Shown here piece after piece: positions 1-9,146 of a DNA stretch of 64,000 nt. The notes under the pieces were generated by a model that worked only from the letters and a program-made list of their open reading frames with translations, was not told the origin of the DNA and did no database searches. The stretch spans positions 753,501 to 817,500 of the forward strand of contig NZ_JAATJM010000001.1 of assembly GCF_011927945.1 (NCBI RefSeq). The letters run 5' to 3'. A program made the position numbers and the translations under genes. Position 1 is the stretch's first letter. The number at the start of each line of letters is the position of its first letter. The DNA is from Brevundimonas alba. Lineage in GTDB: Bacteria; Pseudomonadota; Alphaproteobacteria; Caulobacterales; Caulobacteraceae.

Positions 1-446
1 AAGCCGGTGATCGAGCAATAGACCAGCCGGCGATTGACGGCCGACAGGGCCGCGTGATCGAGGCCGTACTTCTTCAGCCCGCCCGTCTTGAAATTCTCCA
101 CCACCACGTCGCAGGATTTGCTCAGTTCCCGGACGATCTCCGCCCCCTCCGGCGTGGCGATGTCCAGTTCGACCGACTTCTTGCCCCGGTTGGCGCAGAG
201 GAAATAGGCGGCATCGCCCTTCGATCCGTCGGCCTTGGTCGTGAACGGGGGGCCCCACATGCGGGTGTCGTCGCCCGCGCCGGGTCGTTCGATCTTGATC
301 ACCTCGGCGCCGAGATCGGCCAGCGTCTGCGTCGCCCATGGCCCGGCCAGCACCCGGCTGAGGTCGAGGACGCGAACGCCGGAGAGAGGGCCTTTGGTCG
401 GGGTCAGAGGCCCGGATCCCAGACGCCGGCGTCGCGCATGCGGCAC
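1..446 (-). CDS. CaiB/BaiF (family III) CoA-transferase, N-terminal part
   Basis: This reads on the minus strand as the amino-terminal third of a family III CoA-transferase; the rest lies beyond the window start. After a short lead it has the family opening [16 protein letters not shown], then [10 protein letters not shown], the NRGKKS segment and a [15 protein letters not shown] stretch, all diagnostic of CaiB/BaiF enzymes, which move CoA between carboxylic acids. No ATG is available; a GTG at 446 with AGAGG seven bases upstream is the likely start, overlapping the end of the DUF6356 gene by about 14 codons. With glutaryl-CoA dehydrogenase nearby, glutarate or a related dicarboxylate is a reasonable substrate guess, but this is inference from context. 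Confidence 0.8.
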   Translation of the reverse strand, partial: MPHARRRRLGSGPLTPTKGPLSGVRVLDLSRVLAGPWATQTLADLGAEVIKIERPGAGDDTRMWGPPFTTKADGSKGDAAYFLCANRGKKSVELDIATPEGAEIVRELSKSCDVVVENFKTGGLKKYGLDHAALSAVNRRLVYCSITG

Positions 447-670
447 TCGCGGGCCTCTTTCGCGCGGCCGTCCAGCTCTTCGGCCATGCAACAGACCGCC
501 TTCGAGACGGTCGCCTTGTGAAGGCCGGGGACTAGGGCGTGGAGGAAGGCGCAACCCGCCAGCTTGAGCAGGCGGAAGCCGAACCGCGACGACGCCGCCA
601 TATGGTGGAGGTAGCTCTCCTCCACCTCGCGCGGGTGATCGACGAACAGGCGATTCAGCGTGCGGATCAT
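404..670 (-). CDS. DUF6356 family small protein
   Basis: An 88-residue protein that I match to the DUF6356 family from its opening [19 protein letters not shown] and the segment [19 protein letters not shown]. The family has no known function. The central part (about residues 32-52) is hydrophobic and could form one membrane-associated helix. It starts with ATG at 670 and its tail overlaps the start of the CoA-transferase gene in another frame, so the two are probably translationally coupled. The gene is divergent from glutaryl-CoA dehydrogenase across about 140 bases. Confidence 0.75.
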   Translation of the reverse strand: MIRTLNRLFVDHPREVEESYLHHMAASSRFGFRLLKLAGCAFLHALVPGLHKATVSKAVCCMAEELDGRAKEARECRMRDAGVWDPGL

Positions 671-811
671 GGCGCCAGTCTAGCTTGGAACGGGCGCGGC
701 CTCTACCCGTCGGCGCCATTCTGGCCTAAACCGCCCGCCAGAACAGGGGGCGCCCGTCACCATGCCGTGACGATCCGCAGGCCGCCCCGGCACGCTCAGG
801 AAAGACGACCC

Positions 812-2002
812 ATGGCCGAAGGCTCCGCTTCTCCCGCCAAGACCTTCCGCTGGGACGACCCGCTGGACCTGTCGGGCCGTCTCACTGACGACGAGCGGAT
901 GATCCAGGACGCGGCGCGGTCCTACGCCCGCGAGAAGCTGCTGCCCCGCGTGGTCGAGGCCTTCCGCGACGAGACCTTCGACCGCGCCATCATGACCGAG
1001 CTGGGCGAGATGGGCTTCCTCGGCGCCATGCTGCCGGAGCAGTACGGCGGCTCCAGCGTCAGCCACGTCGCCTATGGCCTGATCGCGCGCGAGATCGAGG
1101 CGGTCGACAGCGGCTACCGCTCGGCCATGTCGGTCCAGTCCTCGCTGGCCATGTACCCGATCTACGCCTTCGGCTCGGAGGAGCAGAAGATGCGCTTCCT
1201 GCCGCGCATGGCGGCGGGCGAGCTGGTCGGCTGCTTCGGCCTGACCGAGGCAGACGGCGGATCCGATCCGGCGTCGATGAAGACCAAGGCGGTGGCGGTC
1301 GACGGCGGCTACAAGCTCAACGGCGCCAAATACTGGATCACCAACTCTCCGATCAGCGACCTCGCTGTGGTCTGGGCCAAGCTGGACGACACGATCCGCG
1401 GCTTCATCGTCGAGCGCGGCATGGACGGCTTCACCACCGACAAGATCGGCGACAAGCTGAGCCTGCGCGCCTCCATCACCGGCGACATCGGCCTGAACGA
1501 CGTCTTCGTGCCGGAAGAGAACCTGCTGCCGGCCGTGAAGGGCCTGCGCGGGCCATTCTCCTGCCTGAACAAGGCCCGCTACGGCATCGCCTGGGGCGCT
1601 ATGGGCGCGGCCGAGGCCTGTTTCCACCTGACCCGCGACTATGTCGGCGAGCGCATGCTGTTCGGCCGCCCGCTGTCGTCGCGCCAACTGGTGCAGAAGA
1701 AACTGGCCGATATGCAGACCGAGATCTTCCTCGGCTTCGAGGGCGCGCTGGCGCTGGGCCGGCTGCTGGATCAGGGGGCCTGGGTCCCCGAAGCCATCTC
1801 GATGATGAAGCGCAACAACTGCGGCAAGGCGCTGGAGATCGCCCGGGTCGCCCGCGACATGCACGGCGGCGCCGGCATCACCGGCGAGATGCACGTCATG
1901 CGCCACGCCATGAACCTCGAGACGGTCAACACCTATGAGGGCGCGCACGACGTCCACGCCCTGATCTTGGGCCGCGCCATCACAGGCCAGAGTGCGTTCT
2001 GA
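812..2002 (+). CDS. gcdH: glutaryl-CoA dehydrogenase (acyl-CoA dehydrogenase family)
   Basis: A 396-residue flavoprotein, the normal length for glutaryl-CoA dehydrogenase, which oxidises and decarboxylates glutaryl-CoA to crotonyl-CoA in lysine, tryptophan and glutarate breakdown. The sequence has the WDDPLDL opening, the subfamily's [20 protein letters not shown] block, the FAD-binding [14 protein letters not shown] and [10 protein letters not shown] segments, and the C-terminal [22 protein letters not shown] with the catalytic glutamate in TYEG. The chosen ATG at 812 follows AGGAAAG; an upstream in-frame extension is not conserved-looking. The gene lies just ahead of a thioesterase gene and opposite a CoA-transferase gene, a common acyl-CoA catabolic grouping. 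Its product, crotonyl-CoA, would feed the hydroxyacyl-CoA dehydrogenase further along the window. Confidence 0.93.
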   Translation: MAEGSASPAKTFRWDDPLDLSGRLTDDERMIQDAARSYAREKLLPRVVEAFRDETFDRAIMTELGEMGFLGAMLPEQYGGSSVSHVAYGLIAREIEAVDSGYRSAMSVQSSLAMYPIYAFGSEEQKMRFLPRMAAGELVGCFGLTEADGGSDPASMKTKAVAVDGGYKLNGAKYWITNSPISDLAVVWAKLDDTIRGFIVERGMDGFTTDKIGDKLSLRASITGDIGLNDVFVPEENLLPAVKGLRGPFSCLNKARYGIAWGAMGAAEACFHLTRDYVGERMLFGRPLSSRQLVQKKLADMQTEIFLGFEGALALGRLLDQGAWVPEAISMMKRNNCGKALEIARVARDMHGGAGITGEMHVMRHAMNLETVNTYEGAHDVHALILGRAITGQSAF

Positions 2003-2015
2003 TGGGCGCCTTCTG

Positions 2016-2417
2016 ATGAGCGAACCCGCGGGCCGGCTGGTCGGCCGGGTCATCGCCATGCCGGCCGACACCAACCCCGAGGGCGACATCTTCGGCGGCT
2101 GGCTGCTGGCCCATATGGACCTCGCGGGGGCGACGCCAGCGTTCGAGCTGGCGCAGGGCCGCTGCGTGACCGTGGCGCTGGACGCCATGGTCTTCCACCA
2201 GCCCGTCTCGGTCGGCGACGAGGTCTCGCTGCACGCCACGGTGTTGAAGTCCGGCCGCACCTCGATCCGGGTCCACGTCGAGGCGTGGAAGCGTTCCCGC
2301 AACGAGGCCCACGCCGAGGCGGTGCGCGTCACCGAGGGCGTCTTCACCTATGTCGCCATCGGTGACGACCGGAAACCGCGGGCGCTGCCGGGCGCGCTGC
2401 CGGGCGCTGCGGCATAA
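2016..2417 (+). CDS. acyl-CoA thioesterase, YciA-like hotdog fold
   Basis: A 133-residue single hotdog-domain protein. The segment [21 protein letters not shown] is the active-site region of YciA/acyl-CoA hydrolases (conserved N, D and GGW), followed by [18 protein letters not shown] and the strand pair around [13 protein letters not shown]. Such enzymes hydrolyse acyl-CoA thioesters to free acids and CoA in the cytoplasm. ATG at 2016 is preferred; a GTG eight codons upstream would overlap the end of gcdH. It lies 13 bases behind gcdH and is likely cotranscribed with it. The tail is a low-complexity run of alanine, proline and glycine. Substrate range cannot be read from sequence. Confidence 0.85.
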   Translation: MSEPAGRLVGRVIAMPADTNPEGDIFGGWLLAHMDLAGATPAFELAQGRCVTVALDAMVFHQPVSVGDEVSLHATVLKSGRTSIRVHVEAWKRSRNEAHAEAVRVTEGVFTYVAIGDDRKPRALPGALPGAAA

Positions 2418-2475
2418 CCCAGCGCGCCGGTCGGATATCTTGACGTTCGGGCCCGCTCCGCCTACGTCCCCGCCC

Positions 2476-3063
2476 ATGACTGTCCGTCGCATCCTCACCA
2501 TCGACAACGCCGCCGATCTGGCGGTGCTGAAGCAAGTCTCCCGCCCGGTCGAAGGGCCGGTGACCGACGAGCTGCGCGCCCTGATGGATGACATGCTGGA
2601 GACCATGTACGCCGCGCCGGGCATCGGCCTGGCCGCCGTGCAGATCGGCGACACGCGCCGGGTCATCGTCATGGATCTGGGCGACCGCGAAGGGGCCGGT
2701 GAAGATCTGGCTGAAGACGCCTCCGACGAAGCCCGCGCCGCCGACGACGAAGCCCGCCGCAACCCTCGCTACTACGTCAATCCCGAGATCGTCTGGGCCT
2801 CCGACGAACTGTTCCAGTACGAGGAAGGCTGCCTGTCGGTGCCCGACGTCTTCGACGCCGTCGAGCGCCCGGCCCGCGTCCGCATCCGCTACATGGACTA
2901 CGAGGGCAAGGCGGTCGAAGAGGAGGCCGAGGGCCTCTACGCCGTCTGTATCCAGCACGAGATGGATCACCTCGAAGGGGTTCTGTTCATCGACCACCTG
3001 TCGCGCCTGAAGCGCGACCGGGCCGTGGCCAGGGTCAAGAAGGCCGCGAGGCTGGCCGCCTGA
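2476..3063 (+). CDS. def: peptide deformylase
   Basis: A 195-residue deformylase that removes the formyl group from new proteins. All three family motifs are intact: [10 protein letters not shown] at about residues 49-58, EGCLS at 117-121 with the metal-binding Cys119, and HEMDH at 161-165 supplying His161, Glu162 and His165. Unusual is an acidic stretch at roughly residues 70-95, rich in Glu, Asp and Ala, between motif 1 and motif 2, which makes the protein longer than a typical 165-175 residue enzyme. It heads a compact series with a small membrane protein, fmt and truA; fmt attaches the formyl group that this enzyme removes. The stop overlaps the next start by one base. Confidence 0.95.
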   Translation: MTVRRILTIDNAADLAVLKQVSRPVEGPVTDELRALMDDMLETMYAAPGIGLAAVQIGDTRRVIVMDLGDREGAGEDLAEDASDEARAADDEARRNPRYYVNPEIVWASDELFQYEEGCLSVPDVFDAVERPARVRIRYMDYEGKAVEEEAEGLYAVCIQHEMDHLEGVLFIDHLSRLKRDRAVARVKKAARLAA

Positions 3064-3290
3064 TGGCCCGGCTCAAGCGAAACCGGGACCGCATCATCGA
3101 CGCCTCCGGCCGCCGTCGCCTGACCCGCAACGAGAAGGTCGGCGTCGCCAGCCTGATCACCCTCGTCGGCGTCGCCGCCGTGGGCGTGGTGGCCGGCATC
3201 CTGCTCGACCGGCTGCTCGATTTCGACGACGCGCTCGACGCGGGCGGCGAATGGGACGAGGGCGGCGGCGTCCACACCCGCTGGCAGTAG
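3063..3290 (+). CDS. small single-pass membrane protein between def and fmt
   Basis: A 75-residue protein of unknown function. A basic N-terminus rich in Arg and Lys is followed by one hydrophobic helix at about residues 27-50 (VASLITLVGVAAVGVVAGIL) and an acidic C-terminal tail (LDFDDALDAGGEWDEGGG). Charge distribution predicts the N-terminus inside. Its ATG overlaps the def stop codon in TGATG, indicating translational coupling, and fmt starts 26 bases after its end. It therefore sits inside the usual def-fmt pair. I do not recognise a family. Confidence 0.65.
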   Translation: MARLKRNRDRIIDASGRRRLTRNEKVGVASLITLVGVAAVGVVAGILLDRLLDFDDALDAGGEWDEGGGVHTRWQ

Positions 3291-3316
3291 GCCCGTCAGC
3301 CGTCTAAAGGCCTCCC

Positions 3317-4243
3317 ATGCGCCTCGCCTTCATGGGAACCCCCGACTTCGCCGTGCCCTCGCTGGCCGAGCTGATCGCCAGCGGCCATGAGGTCGTGGCC
3401 GTCTATTCCCAGCCGCCCAAGCCGCGCGGCCGCGGCCAGAAGCTGACGCCCTCGCCGGTGCACGCCTTCGCCGAGACCATGGGCCTGCCGGTCTTCACCC
3501 CCGCCTCGATGAAGTCGGCCGAGGCCATCGAGACCTTCCGCAGCCTCGACGTCGATGCGGCCTGCGTCGTCGCCTACGGCCAGATCCTCAAGATCGAGGT
3601 GCTGGAGGCTCCGCGGCTGGGCTGTTTCAACCTGCACGGCTCCCTGTTGCCCCGCTGGCGCGGCGCGGCGCCGATCCAGCGGGCCATCATGGCCGGCGAC
3701 ACACAGACCGGCGTGCAGATCATGCGCATGTCGGAGGGCCTCGACGAGGGGCCGATCCTGCTGTCCGAAGTGCTGGACATCCGTCCCGACGACACCGCCG
3801 CGACCCTGTCAGAGCGTATGTCGCACACGGGCGCGACCCTGTGGTCCCGCGCTCTGGCCGCCATCGAACGGGGCGGTGTCGAGGGCACGCCCCAGACCGG
3901 CGAACCGACCTATGCCCGCAAGATCACGCCCGCCGAGGCGCGGATCGACTGGACCCGTCCGGCGGCGGAGATCGACGCCCACATTCGCGGCCTGTCACCC
4001 TTCCCCGGCGCCTGGTTCGAGGCCCCCGGCGTGGAGGGCCCGGTTCGCATCAAGGTGCTGATGTCCCGCGTATCCGGTCCCGGCGAGGGCGCGCCCGGCG
4101 AAGTGCTGGATGGAGGCCTGCGCGTGGCCTGCGGCGACGGCGTGGTTCGGCTGCTGACGGTTCAGCGGCCGGGCAAGGCCGCCCAGCCCGCTGATGAGAT
4201 GCTGCGCGGCTTCGCTATCCCGGCCGGGACCGTTCTGGCCTGA
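3317..4243 (+). CDS. fmt: methionyl-tRNA formyltransferase
   Basis: A 308-residue enzyme that formylates initiator Met-tRNA using 10-formyltetrahydrofolate. The sequence opens with [16 protein letters not shown] and contains the catalytic core [20 protein letters not shown] with the Asn-His pair, the SLLPRWRG tRNA-recognition loop, and the later [17 protein letters not shown] segment carrying the second active-site Asp. The C-terminal domain, from about residue 205, includes [11 protein letters not shown] and a beta-barrel that binds tRNA. Length is standard. The stop codon overlaps the truA start in TGATG, so the two are coupled. Confidence 0.97.
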   Translation: MRLAFMGTPDFAVPSLAELIASGHEVVAVYSQPPKPRGRGQKLTPSPVHAFAETMGLPVFTPASMKSAEAIETFRSLDVDAACVVAYGQILKIEVLEAPRLGCFNLHGSLLPRWRGAAPIQRAIMAGDTQTGVQIMRMSEGLDEGPILLSEVLDIRPDDTAATLSERMSHTGATLWSRALAAIERGGVEGTPQTGEPTYARKITPAEARIDWTRPAAEIDAHIRGLSPFPGAWFEAPGVEGPVRIKVLMSRVSGPGEGAPGEVLDGGLRVACGDGVVRLLTVQRPGKAAQPADEMLRGFAIPAGTVLA

Positions 4244-4995
4244 TGCCCCGCTATCGTCTGACGCTGGAGTACGACGGCTCGGGCTACAACGGCTTTCAGG
4301 CCCAGACCGACCAGCCGACGGTGCAGGGCGCGGTCGAGCGGGCGATCACGGCCTTCTGCGGCGAGACGGTGCGCATCGCCGCCGCCGGGCGCACCGACAC
4401 GGGCGTCCACGCCACCGGTCAGGTGATCGGCGTCGATCTGGAGAAGGCCTGGCCCGCCCGCACCGTGATGAACGCCCTGAACGCCCATATGGTCGAGGAG
4501 GCCGTGTCGGTGCTGGACTGCGTCGAGGCGGAGCCGGACTGGCACGCGCGCTTCTCGGCCACCGGCCGCCGCTACCTCTATCGCATCCTCAACCGGCCAG
4601 GCCGTCCCGCATTGGATCGCGGCCGCGTCTGGCACGTCAGGAAGCCGATGGACGCCGACGCCATGCAGGCGGCGGCGCAGGCTCTTGTGGGCCTGCACGA
4701 CTTCACCACCTTCCGCGACATCGCCTGCCAGTCGAAGTCGCCGCTCAAGACGCTCGACGTCGCCCGCGTCTCACGCGTCGGCGACGAGGTGCATCTCGTG
4801 TTCGAGGCCCGCAGCTTCCTGCACCGGCAGGTCCGGTCGATGACCGGCACCCTGGCCGAGGTTGGGCAGGGTCGTTGGGCGGTCGAGGATGTGGCGAAAG
4901 CGCTGGAGGCGAAGGACCGCGCCGCCTGCGGACCTGTCGCGCCGTCAGACGGCCTCTATCTGACGGGCGTCAGCTACGAGGGCCTGACCCAATAG
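4243..4995 (+). CDS. truA: tRNA pseudouridine(38-40) synthase
   Basis: A 250-residue pseudouridine synthase acting on positions 38-40 of the tRNA anticodon arm. The catalytic aspartate is Asp52 in AAGRTDTGVHA. Other family marks are RLTLEYDGSGYNGFQ at the start, the WHARFSATGRRYLYRI strand, and FLHRQVRSMTGTL near residues 205-217. Length is typical. It begins within the fmt stop codon and closes the def-fmt-truA series; 188 bases without a gene follow before the flotillin-like gene, so transcription probably ends there, although I see no strong hairpin with a T-run. Confidence 0.96.
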   Translation: MPRYRLTLEYDGSGYNGFQAQTDQPTVQGAVERAITAFCGETVRIAAAGRTDTGVHATGQVIGVDLEKAWPARTVMNALNAHMVEEAVSVLDCVEAEPDWHARFSATGRRYLYRILNRPGRPALDRGRVWHVRKPMDADAMQAAAQALVGLHDFTTFRDIACQSKSPLKTLDVARVSRVGDEVHLVFEARSFLHRQVRSMTGTLAEVGQGRWAVEDVAKALEAKDRAACGPVAPSDGLYLTGVSYEGLTQ

Positions 4996-5183
4996 ATCAC
5001 CGACCCCTCGGGTCCGCGTGCAGGCAGCAGGTCGATGGGGCTGATCTTCCGTCGCGGCCTTCGCGATGAGCCTTGGACGCCTGCCGCGGAGATGGCCAGC
5101 CGCCGGGCCGGGACCGGACAGCCTCCCGCAATGGTTGCTCTGCCCCGGGTATGCAGACATAGTCCCGCGATATCGGGGGTCCC

Positions 5184-6569
5184 ATGAACATCTATATCAT
5201 TGCCGGCGCAGTCGCGCTCGGCGTCTTCGCCATTGGATTCCTGCTCGCGGTCGTTCTGCGCCGGGTGGTCCCGACCAACGAAGTTCACATCGTCCAGCGC
5301 GGGCGGTCTCGCGTCAGCTACGGCGCCAGCCAGTCGGCCGGAAACGTCTACTACGAGTGGCCGGCCTTCCTGCCCCAGATCGGCGTTCTGGTGACCAAAT
5401 TCCCGGTCTCGATCTTTGACGTGAACCTGAAAGACTACGAGGCCTACGACACCGGGCGCCTCCCGTTCCGCGTAGACGTGCAGGCGTTCATGCGCATCGC
5501 GGAGTCCGACACCGCCGCGGAAAAGGTCGCCAATTTCGACGAGCTGCAACATCAGCTGTCCGGCATCCTCCAGGGGGCCGTCCGGAGCGTGCTGGCCACC
5601 CACAAGCTCGAAGACATCCTCGAAGCCCGATCGACCCTGGCCGAGGCCTTTACCGCCCAGGTGGACAATCAGCTTCAGGCGTGGGGCGTCGAGACGGTCA
5701 AGAACATCGAGTTCATGGACATTCGCGACAGCGCCAATTCGCAGGTCATCGCCAACATCATGGCGAAGGAAAAGTCCCGCATCGATCGCGAGAGCCGGGA
5801 GGCCGTGGCGATGAACAGCCAGCTGGCCCGGACCAAGGAAATCGAGGCCGAACGCATCGTCGAGGTGAACCAGCAGGACGCCCTGCAGCAGGTCGGCATG
5901 CGGACGGCCGAGCAGGAAAAGCAGGTCGGCATCGCCAAACAGGTCGCCGAACAGCAGGTTCTGGTGGCCCAGAAGGACACCACCGAACGCGAGATGGATG
6001 TGAAGCTGGTCGCCGATACGCGCTCCGCCGACATCGCCAAGGGGGTGGCGGAAGTCCAGGCCGCGCAGGAGCGCGAGGTCACCATCATCCGGGCCGAGGG
6101 ACAGCGCCGGCAGCAGGTCATCGGCGCGGAGGCTGAACGTCAACGACTGGAGCTGGTCGCGCAGGGAACACTGGCGCAGCAGAAACTCGACGCCGAAGGA
6201 CTTCTGGCGCAGGGCCAGAGCCGCGCCGAAGCCGAGCGGCTGCTGCTCCTTGCGCCGGTCTCGACCCAGATCGAACTCGCCCGGGAGATCGGCGGCAACG
6301 ACGGCTACCAGACCTATCTGGTGCGCGTGGAACAGATCAAGGCCGGGCAGACCGTGGGCGTCGCCCAGGCGCAGGCCCTGAGCGCCGCCGACATCAAGGT
6401 GATCGTGACCGGCGGCGACGTGCCCGCTGGCATGAACAGCATCACCGACGTGTTCAGCGCGAAAGGCGGCCAGGCCTTGGGAGCGATGCTGGAGGGGCTG
6501 GCTCAGACCGACGCCGGAAAGGCCGTGGTGGAGCGGGCCACGAAGGGCGCCGCAAAGCCGAAAGAGTAG
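5184..6569 (+). CDS. flotillin-like SPFH/band 7 membrane scaffold protein
   Basis: A 461-residue protein. An N-terminal hydrophobic helix (about residues 4-27) anchors it, followed by an SPFH domain (about 30-200) and a long alanine- and glutamate-rich coiled coil (about 205-360) with EAERIVEVNQQDALQQVG and repeated AEQ/AQE runs typical of flotillins, then a C-terminal domain ending in AKPKE. Flotillins organise membrane microdomains and oligomerise through the coiled coil. It stands alone in its strand context, with a 188-base upstream region that could hold the promoter. No partner such as an NfeD-like protein is adjacent, which distinguishes it from the common NfeD-flotillin pair. Confidence 0.88.
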   Translation: MNIYIIAGAVALGVFAIGFLLAVVLRRVVPTNEVHIVQRGRSRVSYGASQSAGNVYYEWPAFLPQIGVLVTKFPVSIFDVNLKDYEAYDTGRLPFRVDVQAFMRIAESDTAAEKVANFDELQHQLSGILQGAVRSVLATHKLEDILEARSTLAEAFTAQVDNQLQAWGVETVKNIEFMDIRDSANSQVIANIMAKEKSRIDRESREAVAMNSQLARTKEIEAERIVEVNQQDALQQVGMRTAEQEKQVGIAKQVAEQQVLVAQKDTTEREMDVKLVADTRSADIAKGVAEVQAAQEREVTIIRAEGQRRQQVIGAEAERQRLELVAQGTLAQQKLDAEGLLAQGQSRAEAERLLLLAPVSTQIELAREIGGNDGYQTYLVRVEQIKAGQTVGVAQAQALSAADIKVIVTGGDVPAGMNSITDVFSAKGGQALGAMLEGLAQTDAGKAVVERATKGAAKPKE

Positions 6570-6747
6570 CGCTGACCCGGGACGTCGGCCGTTCAGCAGA
6601 TGGCCGCGCGCCATCGATGCGCACACGACCTGACCCCGGCCAGCTTTCCGCTGGAGCCTTGTCATCACGGCCGCTGGTCGGGAAACGCTCTCCTCCCGGA
6701 CAATCGCGCTGCGATTTCCCGGAGCGTTGATCAGGTGGCGCAAGCCG

Positions 6748-6777
6748 TCCCGGATCGCCGCTTCGCGGCGTCCGGGA
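6748..6777. repeat. short palindromic intergenic element
   Basis: A near-perfect palindrome: arm TCCCGGA plus CGCCGC, a TTC loop, then GCGGCG plus TCCGGGA, with one bulged T. It lies eleven bases beyond the stop codon of the entericidin-like gene and looks like the dispersed palindromes that follow genes in many alphaproteobacteria. In that position it could end or stabilise the mRNA, though no T-run follows. Copy number elsewhere in the genome cannot be judged from this window. The remaining sequence from 6570 to 6747 shows only a weaker imperfect inverted repeat around 6690-6730. Confidence 0.6.
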
Positions 6778-6787
6778 TGACAAACGC

Positions 6788-6925
6788 TCAGTTCTTGGCG
6801 GTTTCCGCGCCGGTGGTGACGGCGCTGCCGGCGGCCGAGACATCGCGGCCGACGCCCGAGATGGTGTTGCAGGCCGAGACGGCCAGAGCCGCGGCGACCA
6901 GGGTCAGGGTGACGATCTTCTTCAT
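6788..6925 (-). CDS. entericidin A/B-like small lipoprotein
   Basis: A 45-residue lipopeptide: a basic start (MKKIVTL), a hydrophobic signal segment, a lipobox at VSAC giving Cys19 as the acylated residue, and a short mature part NTISGVGRDVSAAGSAV rich in Gly, Ala and Ser. This is the layout of entericidin A/B family proteins, which are outer-membrane or envelope lipopeptides linked to stress and cell lysis in enterics; the role here is unknown. ATG at 6925 follows GGGGATTGCCCA. The gene is single and divergent from the ThDP enzyme gene. Confidence 0.75.
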   Translation of the reverse strand: MKKIVTLTLVAAALAVSACNTISGVGRDVSAAGSAVTTGAETAKN

Positions 6926-7022
6926 TGGGCAATCCCCGTTTGCATTGAACCTTCACCGTGAACGCAAGCGTGGCCGTGGGGTTGCATGGCCAAGGTCGTG
7001 TTCGATCTGCTAGGTCGCGGGA

Positions 7023-8684
7023 ATGACACAGCCCGCCAACACCGCCGCCCGCCGTCTGGTCGAGACCCTCGTCATCAACGGGATCGACCGCGTCTTCTGC
7101 GTGCCGGGCGAGAGCTATCTGGCGGTGCTGGACGCGCTGGCCGACGTGAAGGACCGCATCGAGGTCATCGCCTGCCGCCACGAGGCGGGCGCCGCCAACA
7201 TGGCCGAGGCCTACGGCAAGCTGACCGGCAAGCCCGGCGTCTGCATGGTCACCCGCGGGCCGGGCGCGACCCACGCCTCCATCGGCGTGCACACGGCGCA
7301 TCAGGACTCTACGCCGATGATCCTGTTCGTCGGCCAGATCGCCATGTCGGACCGCGGGCGCGGCGCCTTCCAGGAAGTCGACTACCGCGAGGTCTTCGGC
7401 GGCCTGGCCAAATGGGCGACCGAGATCGAGACCCCCGCCCGCACCGTCGAGGTGGTCGAACGCGCCTTCGCCACCGCCCTGCAGGGGCGGATGGGGCCCG
7501 TCGTCATCGCCCTGCCCGAAGACATCCTGCACGAGGACGGCGGCCCCGCGCCGATCCGCCCGGTGACACCGGCGAAGGCGGCCTTGGACGCGGCGTTTGT
7601 CGAACAGGTTCGCGACCGGTTGGCCAAGGCCGAGCGGCCGCTGCTGGTGCTCGGCGGTTCGGGCTGGACCGAGGAAGCCGCCGCCGCGATCGGCGACTGG
7701 GCCGAGCGGCTGGGCCTGCCGGTCAGCCTGTCGTTCCGTCGCAAGGACATCCTGTCGAACGACCGCACCAACTACGCCGGCGACCTCGGCCTCGGCTGCA
7801 ATCCCAAGCTGACGGGACGGGCGAAGGCCGCCGACCTGATCATCGCCATCGGCGCCCGGCTCGGCGAGAACCCGACCCAAGGCTACACCCTGCTGGACCG
7901 TGCCCGCACGGCCGAGACTCTGATCCACATCCATCCCGGCGCCGAGGAGCTCGGCCGCGTCTGGACGCCTCTGCTCAGCGCCACCGCCGACAATTCGCTG
8001 GCAGCCCTCGCGCTGGCGACGATCGAACCGGGCCGCACCTGGGCCGACGAGGCCGCCGCCGCCCACGCGGACTATCAGGCCTTCTCGACCCCCGTGCCGG
8101 TCACCGGCGTGGTCAACATGAGCGAGTGCATGGCCCACCTCGGCGAGATCCTTCCGCCGACCGCCATCGTCACCAACGGCGCGGGCAATTTCGCCGCCTG
8201 GCTGCATCGCTTCTACCGCCACCGCGCCTGCCGTACGCAGCTGGCGCCGACCTCCGGCGCCATGGGCTACGGCTATCCCGCCGCCCTCGCCGCCAAGAGC
8301 GTCCACCCCGACCGCGACGTCATCTGCATCGCCGGCGACGGGGACTATCTGATGACCGGGCAGGAGATCGCCACGGCGGTCCAGTACGGCATCAACGCGG
8401 TCGTGGTGGTCGTCGATAACGGGACCTACGGCACCATCCGCATGCATCAGGAAACCCACTATCCGGGCGCCCAGCGGACCATCGCCACCGACCTGAAGAA
8501 CCCCGACTTCGTCGCCTACGCCGAGGCCTTCGGCGCATTCGGCATCCGCTGCGAGCGGACGGAGGACTTCCCCGCCGCCCTTGAGGCCGCCCGGAACGCC
8601 GGTCGTCCGGCGCTCGTTCACCTGATAACCTCGGCCGAGGACATCGCGCCCAACCGCACGATCACAGGCCTTCGTTCACAGTAG
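7023..8684 (+). CDS. thiamine-diphosphate-dependent enzyme, acetolactate synthase-like
   Basis: A 553-residue enzyme with the three-domain ThDP fold: an N-terminal pyrimidine-binding domain with the activating Glu54 in CRHEAGAANMAEAYGK, a central domain (about 190-330), and a C-terminal pyrophosphate-binding domain with the GDGDYLMTGQE...DNG motif at roughly 438-468. The opening RLVETLVINGIDRVFCVPGE is shared with acetolactate synthase large subunits and with other decarboxylases and carboligases. No IlvH-type small subunit is adjacent, so a catabolic or specialised decarboxylase or ligase is as likely as branched-chain amino acid synthesis. Substrate is not determinable here. A lipoprotein gene follows after nine bases. 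Confidence 0.9.
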   Translation: MTQPANTAARRLVETLVINGIDRVFCVPGESYLAVLDALADVKDRIEVIACRHEAGAANMAEAYGKLTGKPGVCMVTRGPGATHASIGVHTAHQDSTPMILFVGQIAMSDRGRGAFQEVDYREVFGGLAKWATEIETPARTVEVVERAFATALQGRMGPVVIALPEDILHEDGGPAPIRPVTPAKAALDAAFVEQVRDRLAKAERPLLVLGGSGWTEEAAAAIGDWAERLGLPVSLSFRRKDILSNDRTNYAGDLGLGCNPKLTGRAKAADLIIAIGARLGENPTQGYTLLDRARTAETLIHIHPGAEELGRVWTPLLSATADNSLAALALATIEPGRTWADEAAAAHADYQAFSTPVPVTGVVNMSECMAHLGEILPPTAIVTNGAGNFAAWLHRFYRHRACRTQLAPTSGAMGYGYPAALAAKSVHPDRDVICIAGDGDYLMTGQEIATAVQYGINAVVVVVDNGTYGTIRMHQETHYPGAQRTIATDLKNPDFVAYAEAFGAFGIRCERTEDFPAALEAARNAGRPALVHLITSAEDIAPNRTITGLRSQ

Positions 8685-8693
8685 GAGCTGACC

Positions 8694-9140
8694 ATGCGTG
8701 CTGTTTCGATCCTGACCGCGACCGCCGCCCTGCTCGGGGCCTGCGCCACGCCGCCCATGGACCCGGACTCGCCGCCGATGGCCGACAACGGCAACGACTG
8801 CGCCGTCATCGCCGCCGTCGCCAAGGAGCACTACCGGTTCAACACCACCGACAACCGGCCGCCGCCGATCCGGTTCGAGGACGACTACGCGCCGCGCTGC
8901 GACTGGAGCCGGTACGGGCTCGCCTTCGAGGCCTATGATCCGGACCGCCCGGGCGATCCGCGCGAACGCGTCCGCTGGGTCAGCTTCGCCCGCCCCACCT
9001 ATGACGGCCGCGGCGCCATGATCGCCACCGGCATCATGCACGGCCCCCTCGCCGGCATGGGCTACGAATGCCGCGTCATCTCCGGTTTTGCCGGTTGGAC
9101 CGCTCCGGAAGGATCGTGCCGGAACACCTGGGTGTCCTGA
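8694..9140 (+). CDS. hypothetical lipoprotein
   Basis: A 148-residue protein with a lipoprotein signal peptide: hydrophobic segment ending in the lipobox LLGAC, Cys16 being the predicted acylation site. The mature part is rich in Asp, Pro and Arg, has several cysteines (NDCAVI, PRCDW, YECRV, GSCRN) that could form disulfides outside the cytoplasm, and shows no domain I can name. It starts nine bases after the ThDP enzyme gene, preceded by GTAGGAGCTG, so it is probably read on the same transcript even though the functions look unrelated. It converges with the alcohol dehydrogenase gene across six bases. Confidence 0.7.
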   Translation: MRAVSILTATAALLGACATPPMDPDSPPMADNGNDCAVIAAVAKEHYRFNTTDNRPPPIRFEDDYAPRCDWSRYGLAFEAYDPDRPGDPRERVRWVSFARPTYDGRGAMIATGIMHGPLAGMGYECRVISGFAGWTAPEGSCRNTWVS

Positions 9141-9146
9141 CCTGCT

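Noticed and set aside
680..2347. Long minus-strand open frame opposite glutaryl-CoA dehydrogenase and the thioesterase
   Set aside because: It mirrors the codon structure of the plus-strand genes, has no ribosome-binding site and reads as His/Arg/Ala-rich noise typical of antisense frames in high-GC DNA.
4974..8621. Minus-strand open frame of over 1200 codons
   Set aside because: It crosses the flotillin, entericidin and ThDP genes antisense, with no domain; GC bias explains the lack of stops.
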